A stretch of DNA of 64,000 bases from Caldilineaceae bacterium (GTDB lineage: Bacteria; Chloroflexota; Anaerolineae; Caldilineales; Caldilineaceae): NCBI GenBank assembly GCA_022842065.1, contig JALHQH010000017.1:22172-86171 (forward strand), read 5' to 3'. This document shows, piece by piece, positions 1 to 8,942 of this stretch. The translations under genes and the position numbers were made by a program. How positions within the stretch are numbered: position 1 is the stretch's first letter; each line of letters begins with the position of its first letter. Under the pieces are notes generated by a model, which did no database searches, was not told the DNA's origin, and saw only the letters and a list, made by a program, of their open reading frames with translations.

Positions 1-183
1 TTCGCGATTAGCGGTGCCGAGCGCGATGTGGTGATTCTACAGGCGGGGATGCCGACGGCGGTGATGGCCGCGGTGCTCTCCACCGAGTATGAGACTGAAC
101 CAGAACTGGTGGCGACGGTCATCTTTGTCTCGACGCTGCTCAGTCTGCTGACGCTTTCCGTCCTGCTCTGGCTGATTCTATAG
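1..183 (+). CDS. AEC family transporter, C-terminal fragment
   Basis: This open frame enters from the left edge and stops with TAG at 181-183, so only the last 60 codons are present. The translation contains LQAGMPTAVMAAVLSTEY followed by a hydrophobic segment (FVSTLLSLLTLSVLLWLI). The small-residue AGMPTA turn plus a final transmembrane helix is typical of the C-terminus of auxin-efflux-carrier (AEC) family transporters, inner-membrane carriers for small organic anions. The TPR gene starts 13 bases downstream, so they may share a transcript. The N-terminal part and substrate cannot be judged from this window. Confidence 0.6.
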   Translation, partial: FAISGAERDVVILQAGMPTAVMAAVLSTEYETEPELVATVIFVSTLLSLLTLSVLLWLIL

Positions 184-196
184 AGTTTTTATAAAC

Positions 197-799
197 ATGA
201 CAACACCTGATCAACCAACCGATTTTCAACAAACACTGCAGCAGAGCGCGCGGCTGCTCCACCAAAATCGCCCTGGTGAAGCCGCGGCCCTGTTGGAGCC
301 GCTCTATAAACGTGCCCCCACCGACCCCGATGTGGCAATCAACTTGGGCGGTGCCTATATTCTGCAACGCCGTTGGAACCGTGCGGCGCGTGTGCTCAGC
401 AAAGCGGCTGAGGCCAACCCCGACAATGCCATGGTCTGGACCAACCTGGCCGCAGCAGAGTTGGGCAATCTGCAGATGGCCGGTCCACAGCAACAAGAAC
501 GGGCCATCCGCGCTTATGAGCGGGCGCTGCAGGCTGATCCCCATGCGCCCAATGTGCACTATCATTTGGGGCTGATCTACAAGGATCGCGGGGAACTAAA
601 TCGAGCCTGTGCTTTCTTCCAGCGCGCCTTGGAAGTCCAGCCAGGGGACAAGGATGCCCGGCTTTGGCTGGAACGTTTGACCGCCATGATTGCCGCCGAG
701 CAGCAAGCGCGCGCCAATACCGAGCTAGATGACAACCAACCCGATCCGGGCACGGCGACCGATGGCGACCAGCCGGCAGATAATGGAGCTGTTGTATGA
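197..799 (+). CDS. TPR-repeat protein
   Basis: A 200-aa soluble protein with about four tetratricopeptide repeats between residues 10 and 160. The TPR signature spacing is visible (for example AxxxLxxLYKRAPTDPDVAINLGGAY, NPDNAMVWTNLAAAEL, DPHAPNVHYHLGLIYKDRG and the following FFQRALEVQPGDKDA, read with gaps). The last 35 residues are acidic, Asp/Pro-rich and probably disordered. There is no signal peptide. TPR solenoids act as protein-binding scaffolds. The stop overlaps the start of the next gene by 4 bases (ATGA), so translation is probably coupled, and the partner is likely the adjacent FecR-like membrane protein. The specific role is unknown. Confidence 0.8.
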   Translation: MTTPDQPTDFQQTLQQSARLLHQNRPGEAAALLEPLYKRAPTDPDVAINLGGAYILQRRWNRAARVLSKAAEANPDNAMVWTNLAAAELGNLQMAGPQQQERAIRAYERALQADPHAPNVHYHLGLIYKDRGELNRACAFFQRALEVQPGDKDARLWLERLTAMIAAEQQARANTELDDNQPDPGTATDGDQPADNGAVV

Positions 800-2133
800 G
801 TTCCAAAGTGACCAGTCCCAGCCCGGTCGAGCGGACAATGACAGTAACCACACCAGACTGGCATCGCTCCTTGCACGATAAATGGCGCGAACAGCCGGAA
901 CAATTTGCCTGGCTCGTGGTTTTGATTAGCTTTGCGATCTTTGCGGTGCTTGCCTTTACCATTCCTATGGCGGTGAGTTACACCATTCGCTATTTGCCAA
1001 TCAGCCAATCGGCGCGCTTTGAGCCGGCCGGGGAGAGTGTCTGGTTACTCTCCGTGCCCAAGGCCAGCGAAACCATTGCGGTGACCACGCCGCGTGACAA
1101 TATTCGGGCCGGCAATATTATTGTGGCGACGGGCGATGCTACCCAAGGCACACTTAACCTGGTCAGCGATGAAGAGGCGGCGGAGAACCAGGTCCTCGGC
1201 AGCCTGCACATCTACTCCGGCACCAAAGTGGAGGTGCTGCGGCTGAGCCGGCCTTTCTTCAAAAATTGGAGCAATGAGCCCTATCAAGCGCGCTTACGGC
1301 TTGACGCCGGGCAGGCCCGCATCTTTACCAATAGCGGCAATGCCCGTCCCCTTTCGGTACAATTAGAAACGCCCCACGGGACGGTGCAACTGGCCTCAGG
1401 CAGCTATCAGATCTCAGTGGAAGAGCAACAGACTGATATCACCGTGGTCAGTGGTCAGGCCACGCTATGGCGGGAAACTGAAAGCGATTACCGCGTGGCC
1501 GTGCGTACTGGGCAGCGCGGGCAGATGACCGCGACCGCCGCACCGCAACAAGTCGCCGCGGCCACACAGAACTTGCTGATCAACGGTGACTTTACGCCCC
1601 CCGTGCTCGATAGCTGGAACACCAGCAAAGATGCCGAGCAGGAGGTTGCCTTGGGTGATGTTTTCTTTAACGAGCGTGATGGGCGCAAGGTCGCCTATTT
1701 TATCCGCCAGGATGAAGAGAATCAACACAACGAGGTGAGCATTCAGCAGGCAATCGACAAAAAAGTTGATGTTTATAACAGCCTTGTGCTCCAGTTTGAT
1801 GTCAATATTCTGTTCCATAACCTGCCCGGTGCCGGCTATGCCAATACCGAGTTCCCGCTGCGGGTTGAAATTGACTATACGGATGAATATGGCAAAGACT
1901 TAAAGTGGGGCTATGGTTTTTACTACCGGGAGCCGGAACCGCCAGGACCAAGCCTTGTTGTTGGGGGTGAACAGGTGCCGCAAGCGCAATGGTACACCTA
2001 CCGCTCACCTAATCTAATTGCCGAGCTTGATCAAGCCGGGACACGGCCCAGCCGCATCAACCGCATTCGCATCTATGCCAGCGGTTGGAACTACCAGAGC
2101 ATGGTCAGTGAAGTGTACCTCTATGCCGAATAA
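796..2133 (+). CDS. FecR-like single-pass membrane protein
   Basis: A 445-aa protein. Residues about 1-35 are cytosolic, 36-65 form one strong transmembrane helix (WLVVLISFAIFAVLAF), and the rest is predicted to be extracytoplasmic. The region at about 100-245 alternates short beta strands and contains text resembling FecR or LysM-associated beta domains (ARIFTNSGNARPLSVQLETP, then VQLASGSYQISVEE, then GQATLWR). The C-terminal half (about 260-445) starts with NLLINGDF and ends with IRIYASGWNYQS, a layout seen in carbohydrate-binding-like jelly-roll domains. The start overlaps the TPR stop. FecR proteins usually relay an envelope signal to a sigma factor, but no sigma factor gene is visible here, so regulatory use is inference. 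Confidence 0.55.
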   Translation: MSSKVTSPSPVERTMTVTTPDWHRSLHDKWREQPEQFAWLVVLISFAIFAVLAFTIPMAVSYTIRYLPISQSARFEPAGESVWLLSVPKASETIAVTTPRDNIRAGNIIVATGDATQGTLNLVSDEEAAENQVLGSLHIYSGTKVEVLRLSRPFFKNWSNEPYQARLRLDAGQARIFTNSGNARPLSVQLETPHGTVQLASGSYQISVEEQQTDITVVSGQATLWRETESDYRVAVRTGQRGQMTATAAPQQVAAATQNLLINGDFTPPVLDSWNTSKDAEQEVALGDVFFNERDGRKVAYFIRQDEENQHNEVSIQQAIDKKVDVYNSLVLQFDVNILFHNLPGAGYANTEFPLRVEIDYTDEYGKDLKWGYGFYYREPEPPGPSLVVGGEQVPQAQWYTYRSPNLIAELDQAGTRPSRINRIRIYASGWNYQSMVSEVYLYAE

Positions 2134-2146
2134 GCCCGCAACGCGA

Positions 2147-2216
2147 TCAGGTGCGTCGCACTGTCCACTGAGAAGTGGATCGTACGATCACCGTTTGGAC
2201 AGTGCGACGCACCTGA
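2147..2216. repeat. REP-like palindromic element
   Basis: Two 21-base arms (2147-2167 and 2196-2216) are perfect reverse complements, with a core of GGTGCGTCGCACTGTCC. The 28-base loop itself contains a small hairpin (2165-2178) and the 12-base palindrome GATCGTACGATC (2178-2189). It begins 13 bases after the FecR-like gene stop. There is no T-run, so it reads better as a REP/MITE-type element than as an intrinsic terminator, although a transcript would fold strongly here. Confidence 0.7.
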
Positions 2217-2243
2217 AATTTTATGATTAATTGTTAATGGGGC

Positions 2244-4004
2244 GTGTCTAAGCGAGATGATGGTCATCCACCAGTGCTGAAATATTTTGCTGCCTGGCCT
2301 CGAACGTTGCGGCGTGCGCGCTCTCTCCACGCCGCGCGTCGCTGGTACCACAGTTGGTTGGCTGGGACCTTGTTACTTTACCTGCTACTAACCGGTTATC
2401 AATTAGGGTTACCAGGGCTGCATTATGATGAGGCGCGTGAGGCCGGCGTCAATGCCATGGAACTGCTGACCGGTGCCCCCGTTACGCCCTTTCGGGGGGT
2501 CGCCCTTGGATTGGGCGAATACCGTCTTCCCTTGATGGTGCAGGATTATATCGGTGCGCTGAATGTCTATTTGGCCTTGCCTTTGCTCTGGCTAACCGGC
2601 ATTGGGGTGCCCAACCTCCGTCTGTTGCCTGTTCTGACCGGGCTGGCCACACTCTTAACCGTCGAGCGCACCGTGACGGCCTGGCTCTATCTAACGGCCC
2701 AGCCCAAAGGCGCACAAACTGGCCGGCCACTGCCGTTATCAACAGCGGGGCTGCTGGCGATGACGCTGCTAGTCGCGGCCCCCAGTTTTGTCTTCTGGAG
2801 TCGGCAGGGGATCTTTGTCACCAATCTAACCCAACCACTCTGTTTTTGGTGTCTCTGGCAGGGGTTGCGCTGGCTAGAAAATGGCCGTCGGCGCCACCTG
2901 CTCTGGAGCGCATTTGCTGGTGGCTGTGCCCTCTATGCCAAACTCTTAGCCATCTGGGTGATTGCGCCCTTTGTTTTGCTTGCGCTTGGGTGGTGGCTGT
3001 GGCGTCTGGGAAAAAGCCGACCGCGTCCCCCCTTGTCACTGGCCCTCTGCCTTGGTAGTGTCGGCGCGTTCACTTTCCCATTGCTGCCGCTGCTCTGGTT
3101 TAACCTGCAAAGTAGTGGCACCTTTACCGCGCTGACCGGCAACCTGCGGGCCAGCTACTATGGCGTTGACAACCTGGCGCTGCTGGCCAATCTGGCAATC
3201 CGCTGGCAACAGTTCGGCCAAATGTTACGTGGGGATCATCTCTGGTATCTTGGCGGGCTCTATGGCAATGGCATGGCCTTATGGGGTGCGCTTGCCCTGG
3301 TTGCGCTTGGTCTGCTAGTCAAGCCCTGGCCTTTGCTACTGCCTGTCTTCCTGCTGCTGGCCGCCTTTGGGGCCAGCCTCTTTACGATCAGCGCTCTCTT
3401 TGTTACCCACTATGCGCTGCTCCAACCGTTGGCCGCGGCGGTCATTGCCCTGGCCTGGCAAACACTTTTTACCGGGCATCCGGAACACAACCACTTCCGG
3501 CTGCGCTCCACTCTTTGGCGGTGGGTGGGGATCGGATTGGTGCTGCTCTGGCTGCTCGCCGATCTAAGTGCTACCGTGCGCTATCACAGTGCCCTCACGC
3601 ACAGCGGTGGGTTGGCCGATCACGCTGATACCAGTTATCACCTGGCCTACTATCTGCGCTACAACGGGCTAGGTGCCCCCATTGCCCTGGATTGGGGCTT
3701 TGATGCACCAATGCGCTACCTCACCGTCGGCACCGTGACGCCGGTCGAGATCTTTGGTTATCGCTCCCCGCATACACCTGATGCCGATTTTGGTAGCCGC
3801 CTCGGGTTGTTTCTCGACAATCCGGCGAATGTTTACCTGTTACACACCGATGCGGCCACCGTTTTCGCCGGGCGGCGCGCCCAGTTCTTACAAGCGGCGG
3901 CCGACCGTGGCTTGCAGCCCGCGCTCATCACCACCTTTGCGCAGCGCGATGGCACGCCAGTGGTGGAAGTGTGGCGGGTGATACCAGCGCCCGAAAGCAG
4001 GTGA
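2244..4004 (+). CDS. GT-C fold glycosyltransferase (ArnT/PMT-like, GT39 type)
   Basis: A 586-aa polytopic membrane protein with about eleven hydrophobic helices and a C-terminal soluble segment of about 110 residues. The first extracytoplasmic loop carries LPGLHYDEAREAGVNAMEL: the acidic DEA pair right after the first helix is the hallmark catalytic site of GT-C transferases that use polyprenyl-phosphate sugars (ArnT, PMT, GT39/83). The start is GTG; no ATG gives a better Shine-Dalgarno site. It follows the TPR and FecR-like genes in the same direction, and the three may belong to one envelope-modification locus. The acceptor (lipid, protein or polysaccharide) cannot be told from sequence. 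Confidence 0.75.
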   Translation: MSKRDDGHPPVLKYFAAWPRTLRRARSLHAARRWYHSWLAGTLLLYLLLTGYQLGLPGLHYDEAREAGVNAMELLTGAPVTPFRGVALGLGEYRLPLMVQDYIGALNVYLALPLLWLTGIGVPNLRLLPVLTGLATLLTVERTVTAWLYLTAQPKGAQTGRPLPLSTAGLLAMTLLVAAPSFVFWSRQGIFVTNLTQPLCFWCLWQGLRWLENGRRRHLLWSAFAGGCALYAKLLAIWVIAPFVLLALGWWLWRLGKSRPRPPLSLALCLGSVGAFTFPLLPLLWFNLQSSGTFTALTGNLRASYYGVDNLALLANLAIRWQQFGQMLRGDHLWYLGGLYGNGMALWGALALVALGLLVKPWPLLLPVFLLLAAFGASLFTISALFVTHYALLQPLAAAVIALAWQTLFTGHPEHNHFRLRSTLWRWVGIGLVLLWLLADLSATVRYHSALTHSGGLADHADTSYHLAYYLRYNGLGAPIALDWGFDAPMRYLTVGTVTPVEIFGYRSPHTPDADFGSRLGLFLDNPANVYLLHTDAATVFAGRRAQFLQAAADRGLQPALITTFAQRDGTPVVEVWRVIPAPESR

Positions 4005-4053
4005 GGATTAGAGCATTAATGAATGCGGCATGGTTGCAATCAATTTATGTAAA

Positions 4054-4082
4054 TTGACAAACTTTGCCGCTTCATCTACGAT
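4054..4082 (+). promoter_or_regulatory. Sigma-70-type promoter of the liv-like operon
   Basis: TTGACA at 4054-4059 and TACGAT at 4077-4082 are separated by 17 bases, in the 199-base gap before the binding-protein gene. The rest of the gap shows nothing else recognisable. The expected transcript would have a leader of about 115 bases. Confidence 0.55.
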
Positions 4083-4203
4083 AGCGCACAGCTAAATGCC
4101 ACCCAATCCGTTTGCTGCTGCGGCAATCGTACTCACCATAACAACTGTACCACGCATGCCCCATCAGTACGGGCATCCAACAGACTAACGCAAGGAGAAC
4201 GCT

Positions 4204-5400
4204 ATGCGCATGTTGAAGGTTATTTCTTTATTGCTCACCGTGGTTATGCTAATGGCGGCTTGTGTCGCGCCGGCCACCCCAGCGACTGATGCTGGTGAAC
4301 CCACCGCTGTCGCGGCCGAAGAGGGGGCGAGTGAAGCTGCGGCGGGTGGTGCCATTAAGCTCGGCTTTATGGGGCCACTGACCGGCGGAGCGGCCTTTAT
4401 TGGCCAAGAACAGCTCGGTTTTGCCAAGGCTGCAGTGCAGATCTTCAATGAAGAGACGGGCCTGAATGTCGAACTGGTTGAAGGCGATGATGAGATGAAC
4501 CCAGATGTCGGCAAGACCGTTGCCGAACGTTTTGCCGCCGATAGCGAGTTGCTGGTCGTGGTGGGCCCTGCTGGTAGTCAGATCTGTGAATCGACCCAGC
4601 CGATCTTTGCCGAGGCTGGGCTAGCGCACATCACGCCATCCTGTACCCGCACTGATCTGACCACACCAGGGACACCGACCTTCTTCCGTCCCATTCCCAC
4701 CGATGCCGACCAGAGTGTCACGGATGGGGCCTACATGGTTGACGAGCTTGGTGTGCAGTCTGCCTATTTGCTCGATGATCAATCCTCCTATTCGGTGGGG
4801 CTGAATGATGAGTTGGAAGTTGTGTTAACTGAGCGTGGTGTGACACAGATCGAACGCTCATCGGTCACCCAAGATGAGACCGATTTCTCCTCGCTGGTGA
4901 CGACCATTGTTGCGGCGAATCCGGATGTGGTTTTCTTCCCCAGCCAGATTGAGAATCAGATGGCAACCTTGTCGATCCAATTGCGTGAACAGGGGTATGA
5001 AGGGCTCTTCTTCCTGCCTGATGGTGGCTTTGGTTTGGGGTGGGTTGGTACGGCTGGGGCAGCCGCAGAGGGCACCTATGTCTCCTTCTTCTCGCCCGAT
5101 CCCAATCTGGTGCCCGAAGCGCAGCCTTACAATGAACGCTATGTGGCCGAGACCGGTAATGAATTTGGGGCCTTTGGTGGCGCTGCGGCTTTCACCACTT
5201 ACATTGGCCTACAAGCGATCAAAGTTTGCAGCGATGCGGGTGATCTCTCGCGCGCTTGCGTGGTCGAAGCCTTAATCAACATCAACCTGGAGAGTTCGCC
5301 CCTTGGTATCCCTGTCGCCTTTGGGGAAGGCAACCAAATCCAGGGTAGCCGCTTCTTCCTCTTCCAAGTCCAGGACGGTAAGTTTACCCTGTTGCAGTAA
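4204..5400 (+). CDS. Branched-chain amino acid-type ABC substrate-binding lipoprotein
   Basis: A 398-aa lipoprotein. The signal peptide ends in a lipobox (MLMAAC) with Cys at residue 20, then an Ala/Thr/Glu linker to about residue 50. The mature part is a periplasmic-binding-protein type I domain of the LivK/Peripla_BP_6 kind: IKLGFMGPLTGGAA at its start, VVVGPAGSQICEST for the first lobe loop, and a conserved SYSVGLNDEL hinge region. AAGGAGAA lies 6 bases before the ATG. It is followed by LivH, LivM and LivG homologues, so it captures the ligand for that importer outside the membrane. The ligand could be a branched-chain amino acid, an amide or urea; the sequence does not decide. Confidence 0.88.
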   Translation: MRMLKVISLLLTVVMLMAACVAPATPATDAGEPTAVAAEEGASEAAAGGAIKLGFMGPLTGGAAFIGQEQLGFAKAAVQIFNEETGLNVELVEGDDEMNPDVGKTVAERFAADSELLVVVGPAGSQICESTQPIFAEAGLAHITPSCTRTDLTTPGTPTFFRPIPTDADQSVTDGAYMVDELGVQSAYLLDDQSSYSVGLNDELEVVLTERGVTQIERSSVTQDETDFSSLVTTIVAANPDVVFFPSQIENQMATLSIQLREQGYEGLFFLPDGGFGLGWVGTAGAAAEGTYVSFFSPDPNLVPEAQPYNERYVAETGNEFGAFGGAAAFTTYIGLQAIKVCSDAGDLSRACVVEALININLESSPLGIPVAFGEGNQIQGSRFFLFQVQDGKFTLLQ

Positions 5401-5510
5401 GTAGGTAGATAGGTAAACAAGTAGACAGATAGACAGGTAGACAGGTAGTGGCTAACTGATTTACCTGTTTACTGATTTACCGATTTACCTGTCTACCTGT
5501 TTACCTACCG
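5401..5510. repeat. Inverted array of 8-bp repeats
   Basis: The spacer between the binding-protein gene and livH consists of degenerate 8-base units: first forward copies of GACAGGTA (5401-5448), then reverse-complement copies of the TACCTGTT type (5460-5508). The two half-arrays can pair into one long imperfect hairpin. It may reduce read-through from the highly expressed binding-protein gene into the permease genes. It belongs to the same class of short-period arrays seen at 26511, 28809 and 35758. Confidence 0.7.
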
Positions 5511-5523
5511 CGCAACCTAACCC

Positions 5524-6453
5524 ATGACCTCATTCTTCGATTTACTTCCTCAAACCCTGATCAATGGCCTTACGCTGGGCAGTGTTTACGCGCTGATCGC
5601 GCTGGGCTATTCTATGGTCTATGGCATCCTTAAGCTGCTCAACTTTGCGCATGGCGATATCTATATGATCGGTGCGTATATGGGTTATGGCGCGCTGTTG
5701 CTCTTTTCAACCGAGGAAGCGTTGTTATTGCCGGCGGCATTGGTGATCTTTCTCATGCTGGTGGTGGCGATGGTCGGTGCCGGGGTGGTGAGTCTGGGGG
5801 TAGAACGCTTTGCGTATCGCCCTTTGCGCCAGGCGTCGCGTATTGCGCCCCTGATCAGTGCGCTGGGCGTCTCATTTATTTTGCAAAATATGGTGCAGAT
5901 CACAGTCAGCGCGCAGCCATTAAGCTATGGGGCCGGGGTGTTGATCCCCACCGATGCGGGGATCATGCTTGGTGATCTCAAGATTCATGCTGCCCGCCTG
6001 CTGGTGGTCGGTGTCACCCTGGTCCTGATGGTGGCATTGAGTTATTTTGTGCAGCGCACCCGTTTGGGGCGCGCCATGCGCGCCGTCTCCATCGACATGG
6101 ATGCCGCGGCGATGATGGGGGTCGATGTGAACCGCGTCATCGTGGCGACCTTCTTTATTGGTGCTGCGCTAGCAGGGGCGGGGGGCGTACTGGTGGGGAT
6201 TGTCTTTTTTAGCGTCCGCCATACGATGGGCTTCCTGGCTGGGTTAAAAGGGTTTACCGCCGCAGTCATCGGGGGGATTGGTAGCATTCCCGGCGCGGCG
6301 CTCGGCGGATTCTTTTTAGGGTTGGTGGAAGCCTTTGCTGGTGTCTACATTTCGGCTACCTTCAAGGATGCAATTGCCTTTGTCCTGCTGGTGATTGTCT
6401 TGCTGGTCCGCCCCAGTGGCCTACTCGGACGAGCGCAAGTGCAAAAGGTTTAG
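5524..6453 (+). CDS. livH: ABC importer permease LivH-like
   Basis: A 309-aa integral membrane protein with about eight helices. It has the LivH family pattern: an N-terminal LINGLTLGSVYALIALGYSM, then NFAHGDIYMIGAY, the EAA-like cytoplasmic loop FAYRPLRQASRIAPLISALG, and a C-terminal AFVLLVIVLLVRPSGLLG. Length is normal for the family (about 290-310). It forms the heteromeric membrane channel with LivM. No strong Shine-Dalgarno site precedes the ATG; the repeat array lies directly upstream, which may lower its expression relative to the binding protein. Confidence 0.9.
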   Translation: MTSFFDLLPQTLINGLTLGSVYALIALGYSMVYGILKLLNFAHGDIYMIGAYMGYGALLLFSTEEALLLPAALVIFLMLVVAMVGAGVVSLGVERFAYRPLRQASRIAPLISALGVSFILQNMVQITVSAQPLSYGAGVLIPTDAGIMLGDLKIHAARLLVVGVTLVLMVALSYFVQRTRLGRAMRAVSIDMDAAAMMGVDVNRVIVATFFIGAALAGAGGVLVGIVFFSVRHTMGFLAGLKGFTAAVIGGIGSIPGAALGGFFLGLVEAFAGVYISATFKDAIAFVLLVIVLLVRPSGLLGRAQVQKV

Positions 6454-6456
6454 CGA

Positions 6457-6517
6457 AAATTTAGGGTGCTTAGTTGGTTGAGCTTGTCGAAACCAACTAA
6501 GCACCCAACTAAAATTT
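6457..6517. repeat. Hairpin with GAGCTTGTCGAA apex
   Basis: A 16-bp perfect stem (6464-6479 with 6491-6506), extended by A/T-rich pairs outward, encloses the 11-base loop GAGCTTGTCGA. It lies 3 bases after the livH stop, inside the livH-livM spacer. The apex motif recurs in three other hairpins of this window (16711, 33809, 54624). The A/T-rich outer arms could act as a weak bidirectional terminator or an mRNA-stabilising element. Confidence 0.75.
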
Positions 6518-6555
6518 GTGACATGATCAGTCAGATAAAGTGGTGATAGCAACGT

Positions 6556-8070
6556 ATGAGTGAGCAGGGGCAGGGACCACGCATTGGCGTCGATGAGTGG
6601 GTTGCACAGGCAGCCGGGCGACGCCGGCAACAGGGGGGGCTGTTCGGCCTGCTGAGTCGCGGCTGGCAGGCACTGCCGTTGGGAGTACGCTATGGCTTGC
6701 TCCTCCTACTTTTGTTGAGTGCACCCTGGTGGACTGGGCAACCGTGGTTGCTCGCACAATTTGGCATTACCGACAATGCCTTTGTCCTGCGCATCCTGGC
6801 CCGCTTTCTCAACTTTGCCATGTTGGCGATTGGGCTCAATGTGGTGGTCGGCTATGCTGGATTGTTAGATCTGGGCTATATTGCCTTCTTCGGGCTTGCC
6901 GGCTATGGTTATGCTTACCTTGCCTCGGATTTTGTGACATTAGGCGGCGTGCTGCCCAATGGGATCCACTTGCCGACCGTGATCAATCTACCCCTCATTA
7001 TCGGGCTGACGGCGTTGATTGGCTGGGTGCTTGGCTCAGCTTCGTTACGCCTGGTGGGGGATTACCTCGCGATTGTTACCTTGGGGTTCGGTCAAATCTT
7101 TCTGCAACTGGCCTTGACCGCAACCCGCGTCCAATTGCCCTGGCTGGAACGCCCCGTGGATCTGACGCGTGGACCGAATGGGATCAATGGCCTTGATCCG
7201 CTCAGCTTTTTTGGCTTTACCATCAACAACACCACCGCGTATTTTTACTGTTTTGCCATCCTTTTGATCTTGCTCTATGTCGGGGTTGATCATCTTAACC
7301 GCTCGCGGATTGGCCGGGCGTGGCGGGCCATGCGCGAGGACGAACTTGCGGCGGAAGTCATGGGAATTCCCACCCGTCGCCTCAAGCTGCTGGCCTTTGC
7401 GCTGGGGGCAGGGATTGCAGCGCTGGCTGGGGTAACCGACGCCGCTTGGCAAGGCAGTGTCGTCCCCAATCCGCGTTATAGTGTGACCACTCTGGTCAAT
7501 CTCTATGCCATGGTGGTATTAGGTGGGGTGGGGAGCCTGCCGGGGGTGGTGTTGGGTGCCTTTATTTTTACGGTGTTGCCGGAAGCATTACGGAGCATTC
7601 AACTGGCTGGTTGGCTTTTTTACGGCGTCGGTCTGCTGGGCCTGTTGCTTTGGTTACGCCCGTGGTCGCGCTTTCTATTGGTCGTCGGTGGGGTAATCGG
7701 GGCGGGGTTGCTGCTGGATACCGCCGTCAATTTGTTCCTCCCCGGCTTTGACCGCGCAAGCTTACCACCGGGTTCTTTGCTCAATGAACTGATCCGCCGC
7801 TGGTTGGTGATTCCGGCGGATTTTACGTTGCTGGGTAACCTTGTGACCGGGAGCGCGCTTCTTTTGCTTTTACTTACCCTGCTAACGAAGGGGCGCATTC
7901 AGTGGTGGCTGCTAGGGGTGACGATCTATGCCTTTGCCTTTGCCTGGGAGACGCGACTATCACTAGAACCGGCCGCCACCCGGATCTTGATCGTAGGGGC
8001 GACCTTGGTTGTGCTCATGGTCGTACGGCCCCAGGGCTTGCTTGGTCGGGCGGAAGTAAAGGTGGTCTAA
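6556..8070 (+). CDS. livM: ABC importer permease LivM-like, extended C-terminus
   Basis: A 504-aa membrane protein, clearly longer than typical LivM (about 320-420). After a 50-residue cytosolic N-terminus, the LivM core runs to about residue 350: NFAMLAIGLNVVVGYAGLLDLG, then GDYLAIVTLGFGQI, then IGRAWRAMREDELAAEVMGI and GVGSLPGVVLGA (read in separate pieces). The family's terminal RPQGLLGR motif appears only at about residues 490-500. Between them are about 140 extra residues with three or four extra hydrophobic helices. It pairs with LivH as the channel. Its stop overlaps the livG start (TAATG), which indicates coupled translation. Confidence 0.88.
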   Translation: MSEQGQGPRIGVDEWVAQAAGRRRQQGGLFGLLSRGWQALPLGVRYGLLLLLLLSAPWWTGQPWLLAQFGITDNAFVLRILARFLNFAMLAIGLNVVVGYAGLLDLGYIAFFGLAGYGYAYLASDFVTLGGVLPNGIHLPTVINLPLIIGLTALIGWVLGSASLRLVGDYLAIVTLGFGQIFLQLALTATRVQLPWLERPVDLTRGPNGINGLDPLSFFGFTINNTTAYFYCFAILLILLYVGVDHLNRSRIGRAWRAMREDELAAEVMGIPTRRLKLLAFALGAGIAALAGVTDAAWQGSVVPNPRYSVTTLVNLYAMVVLGGVGSLPGVVLGAFIFTVLPEALRSIQLAGWLFYGVGLLGLLLWLRPWSRFLLVVGGVIGAGLLLDTAVNLFLPGFDRASLPPGSLLNELIRRWLVIPADFTLLGNLVTGSALLLLLLTLLTKGRIQWWLLGVTIYAFAFAWETRLSLEPAATRILIVGATLVVLMVVRPQGLLGRAEVKVV

Positions 8071-8855
8071 TGTTAGCGGTGCAGAATCTCTACCTGAACT
8101 TTGGTGGTTTGCAGGTGCTCAGTGACCTCTCGTTTGCGGTGCAGGAACAGGAAGTTGTCGCGATCATCGGGCCTAATGGCGCGGGTAAATCAACCACGCT
8201 TAATGTGCTCACCGGCATCAATCGGCCTACCCAAGGCGATGTGCGCTTTGCCGGCCACTCTTTGATTGGCTTGACACCCCATGCGATTACCGGATTGGGT
8301 ATGGCGCGTACTTTCCAGAGTCTGCGCGTCTTTCTCAACATGAGTGTTATCGAAAATGTGATGGCCGCGGCTTACTGTCATACCCACGTGGGGCTGTTGC
8401 CGACCGTGCTGCGGACCAAGGCCTGGCGCCGCGAGGAAGCGCGCATCCGTGCCCTGGCCGAAGAGAAGCTGGCGTTCTTTGGCAACCGCCTCCAAGGTTA
8501 TCGCTATGATCAACCTGCCTACAGTCTCTCCTATGCCAACCGGCGGCGGCTGGAGATTGCGCGTGCAATGGCAACCGGTGCACATCTGTTGCTGCTTGAT
8601 GAACCGGCCGCGGGGATGAATCCGCACGAATCAGCCGAGATTACCGAGTTGATTGGACAGTTGCGCACCACCGCCGGTTATACCATTGTGCTCATCGAAC
8701 ATGATATGAGTGTCGTCGGCGGCATTGCGGACCGCGTCATCGTGCTTGATTATGGCCAGAAGATCGCCGAAGGCAGTTTTCAGGAGGTCACTAACAATGC
8801 GCGCGTGATTGAAGCTTATTTAGGACGACGGACAATGGACAACCATGGTCGCTAA
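8070..8855 (+). CDS. livG: ABC importer ATPase LivG-like
   Basis: A 261-aa ATPase. The ATG at 8070 overlaps the livM stop, which fixes the start; the open frame further upstream is only read-through inside livM. Walker A is GPNGAGKST (about residues 34-42), the signature region is YSLSYANRRRLEIARA, Walker B is LLLLDEPAAGMN and the switch histidine is in LIEHDM. The LivG-type insert ARTFQSLRVFLNMSVIENV is present. LivG normally pairs with a second ATPase, LivF, but the next gene is on the opposite strand. LivF must be encoded elsewhere, or LivG acts as a homodimer. The 87-base spacer after it contains short repeats of the word CGTCAAC. Confidence 0.92.
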   Translation: MLAVQNLYLNFGGLQVLSDLSFAVQEQEVVAIIGPNGAGKSTTLNVLTGINRPTQGDVRFAGHSLIGLTPHAITGLGMARTFQSLRVFLNMSVIENVMAAAYCHTHVGLLPTVLRTKAWRREEARIRALAEEKLAFFGNRLQGYRYDQPAYSLSYANRRRLEIARAMATGAHLLLLDEPAAGMNPHESAEITELIGQLRTTAGYTIVLIEHDMSVVGGIADRVIVLDYGQKIAEGSFQEVTNNARVIEAYLGRRTMDNHGR

Positions 8856-8942
8856 TCAAGGCGGCCTGTTATCCATCGTCCGTCAACTGGCACTCGTCAA
8901 CGGACACCCGTCAACTGGCGTCCGTTCCCTATCCTCTGCCGG

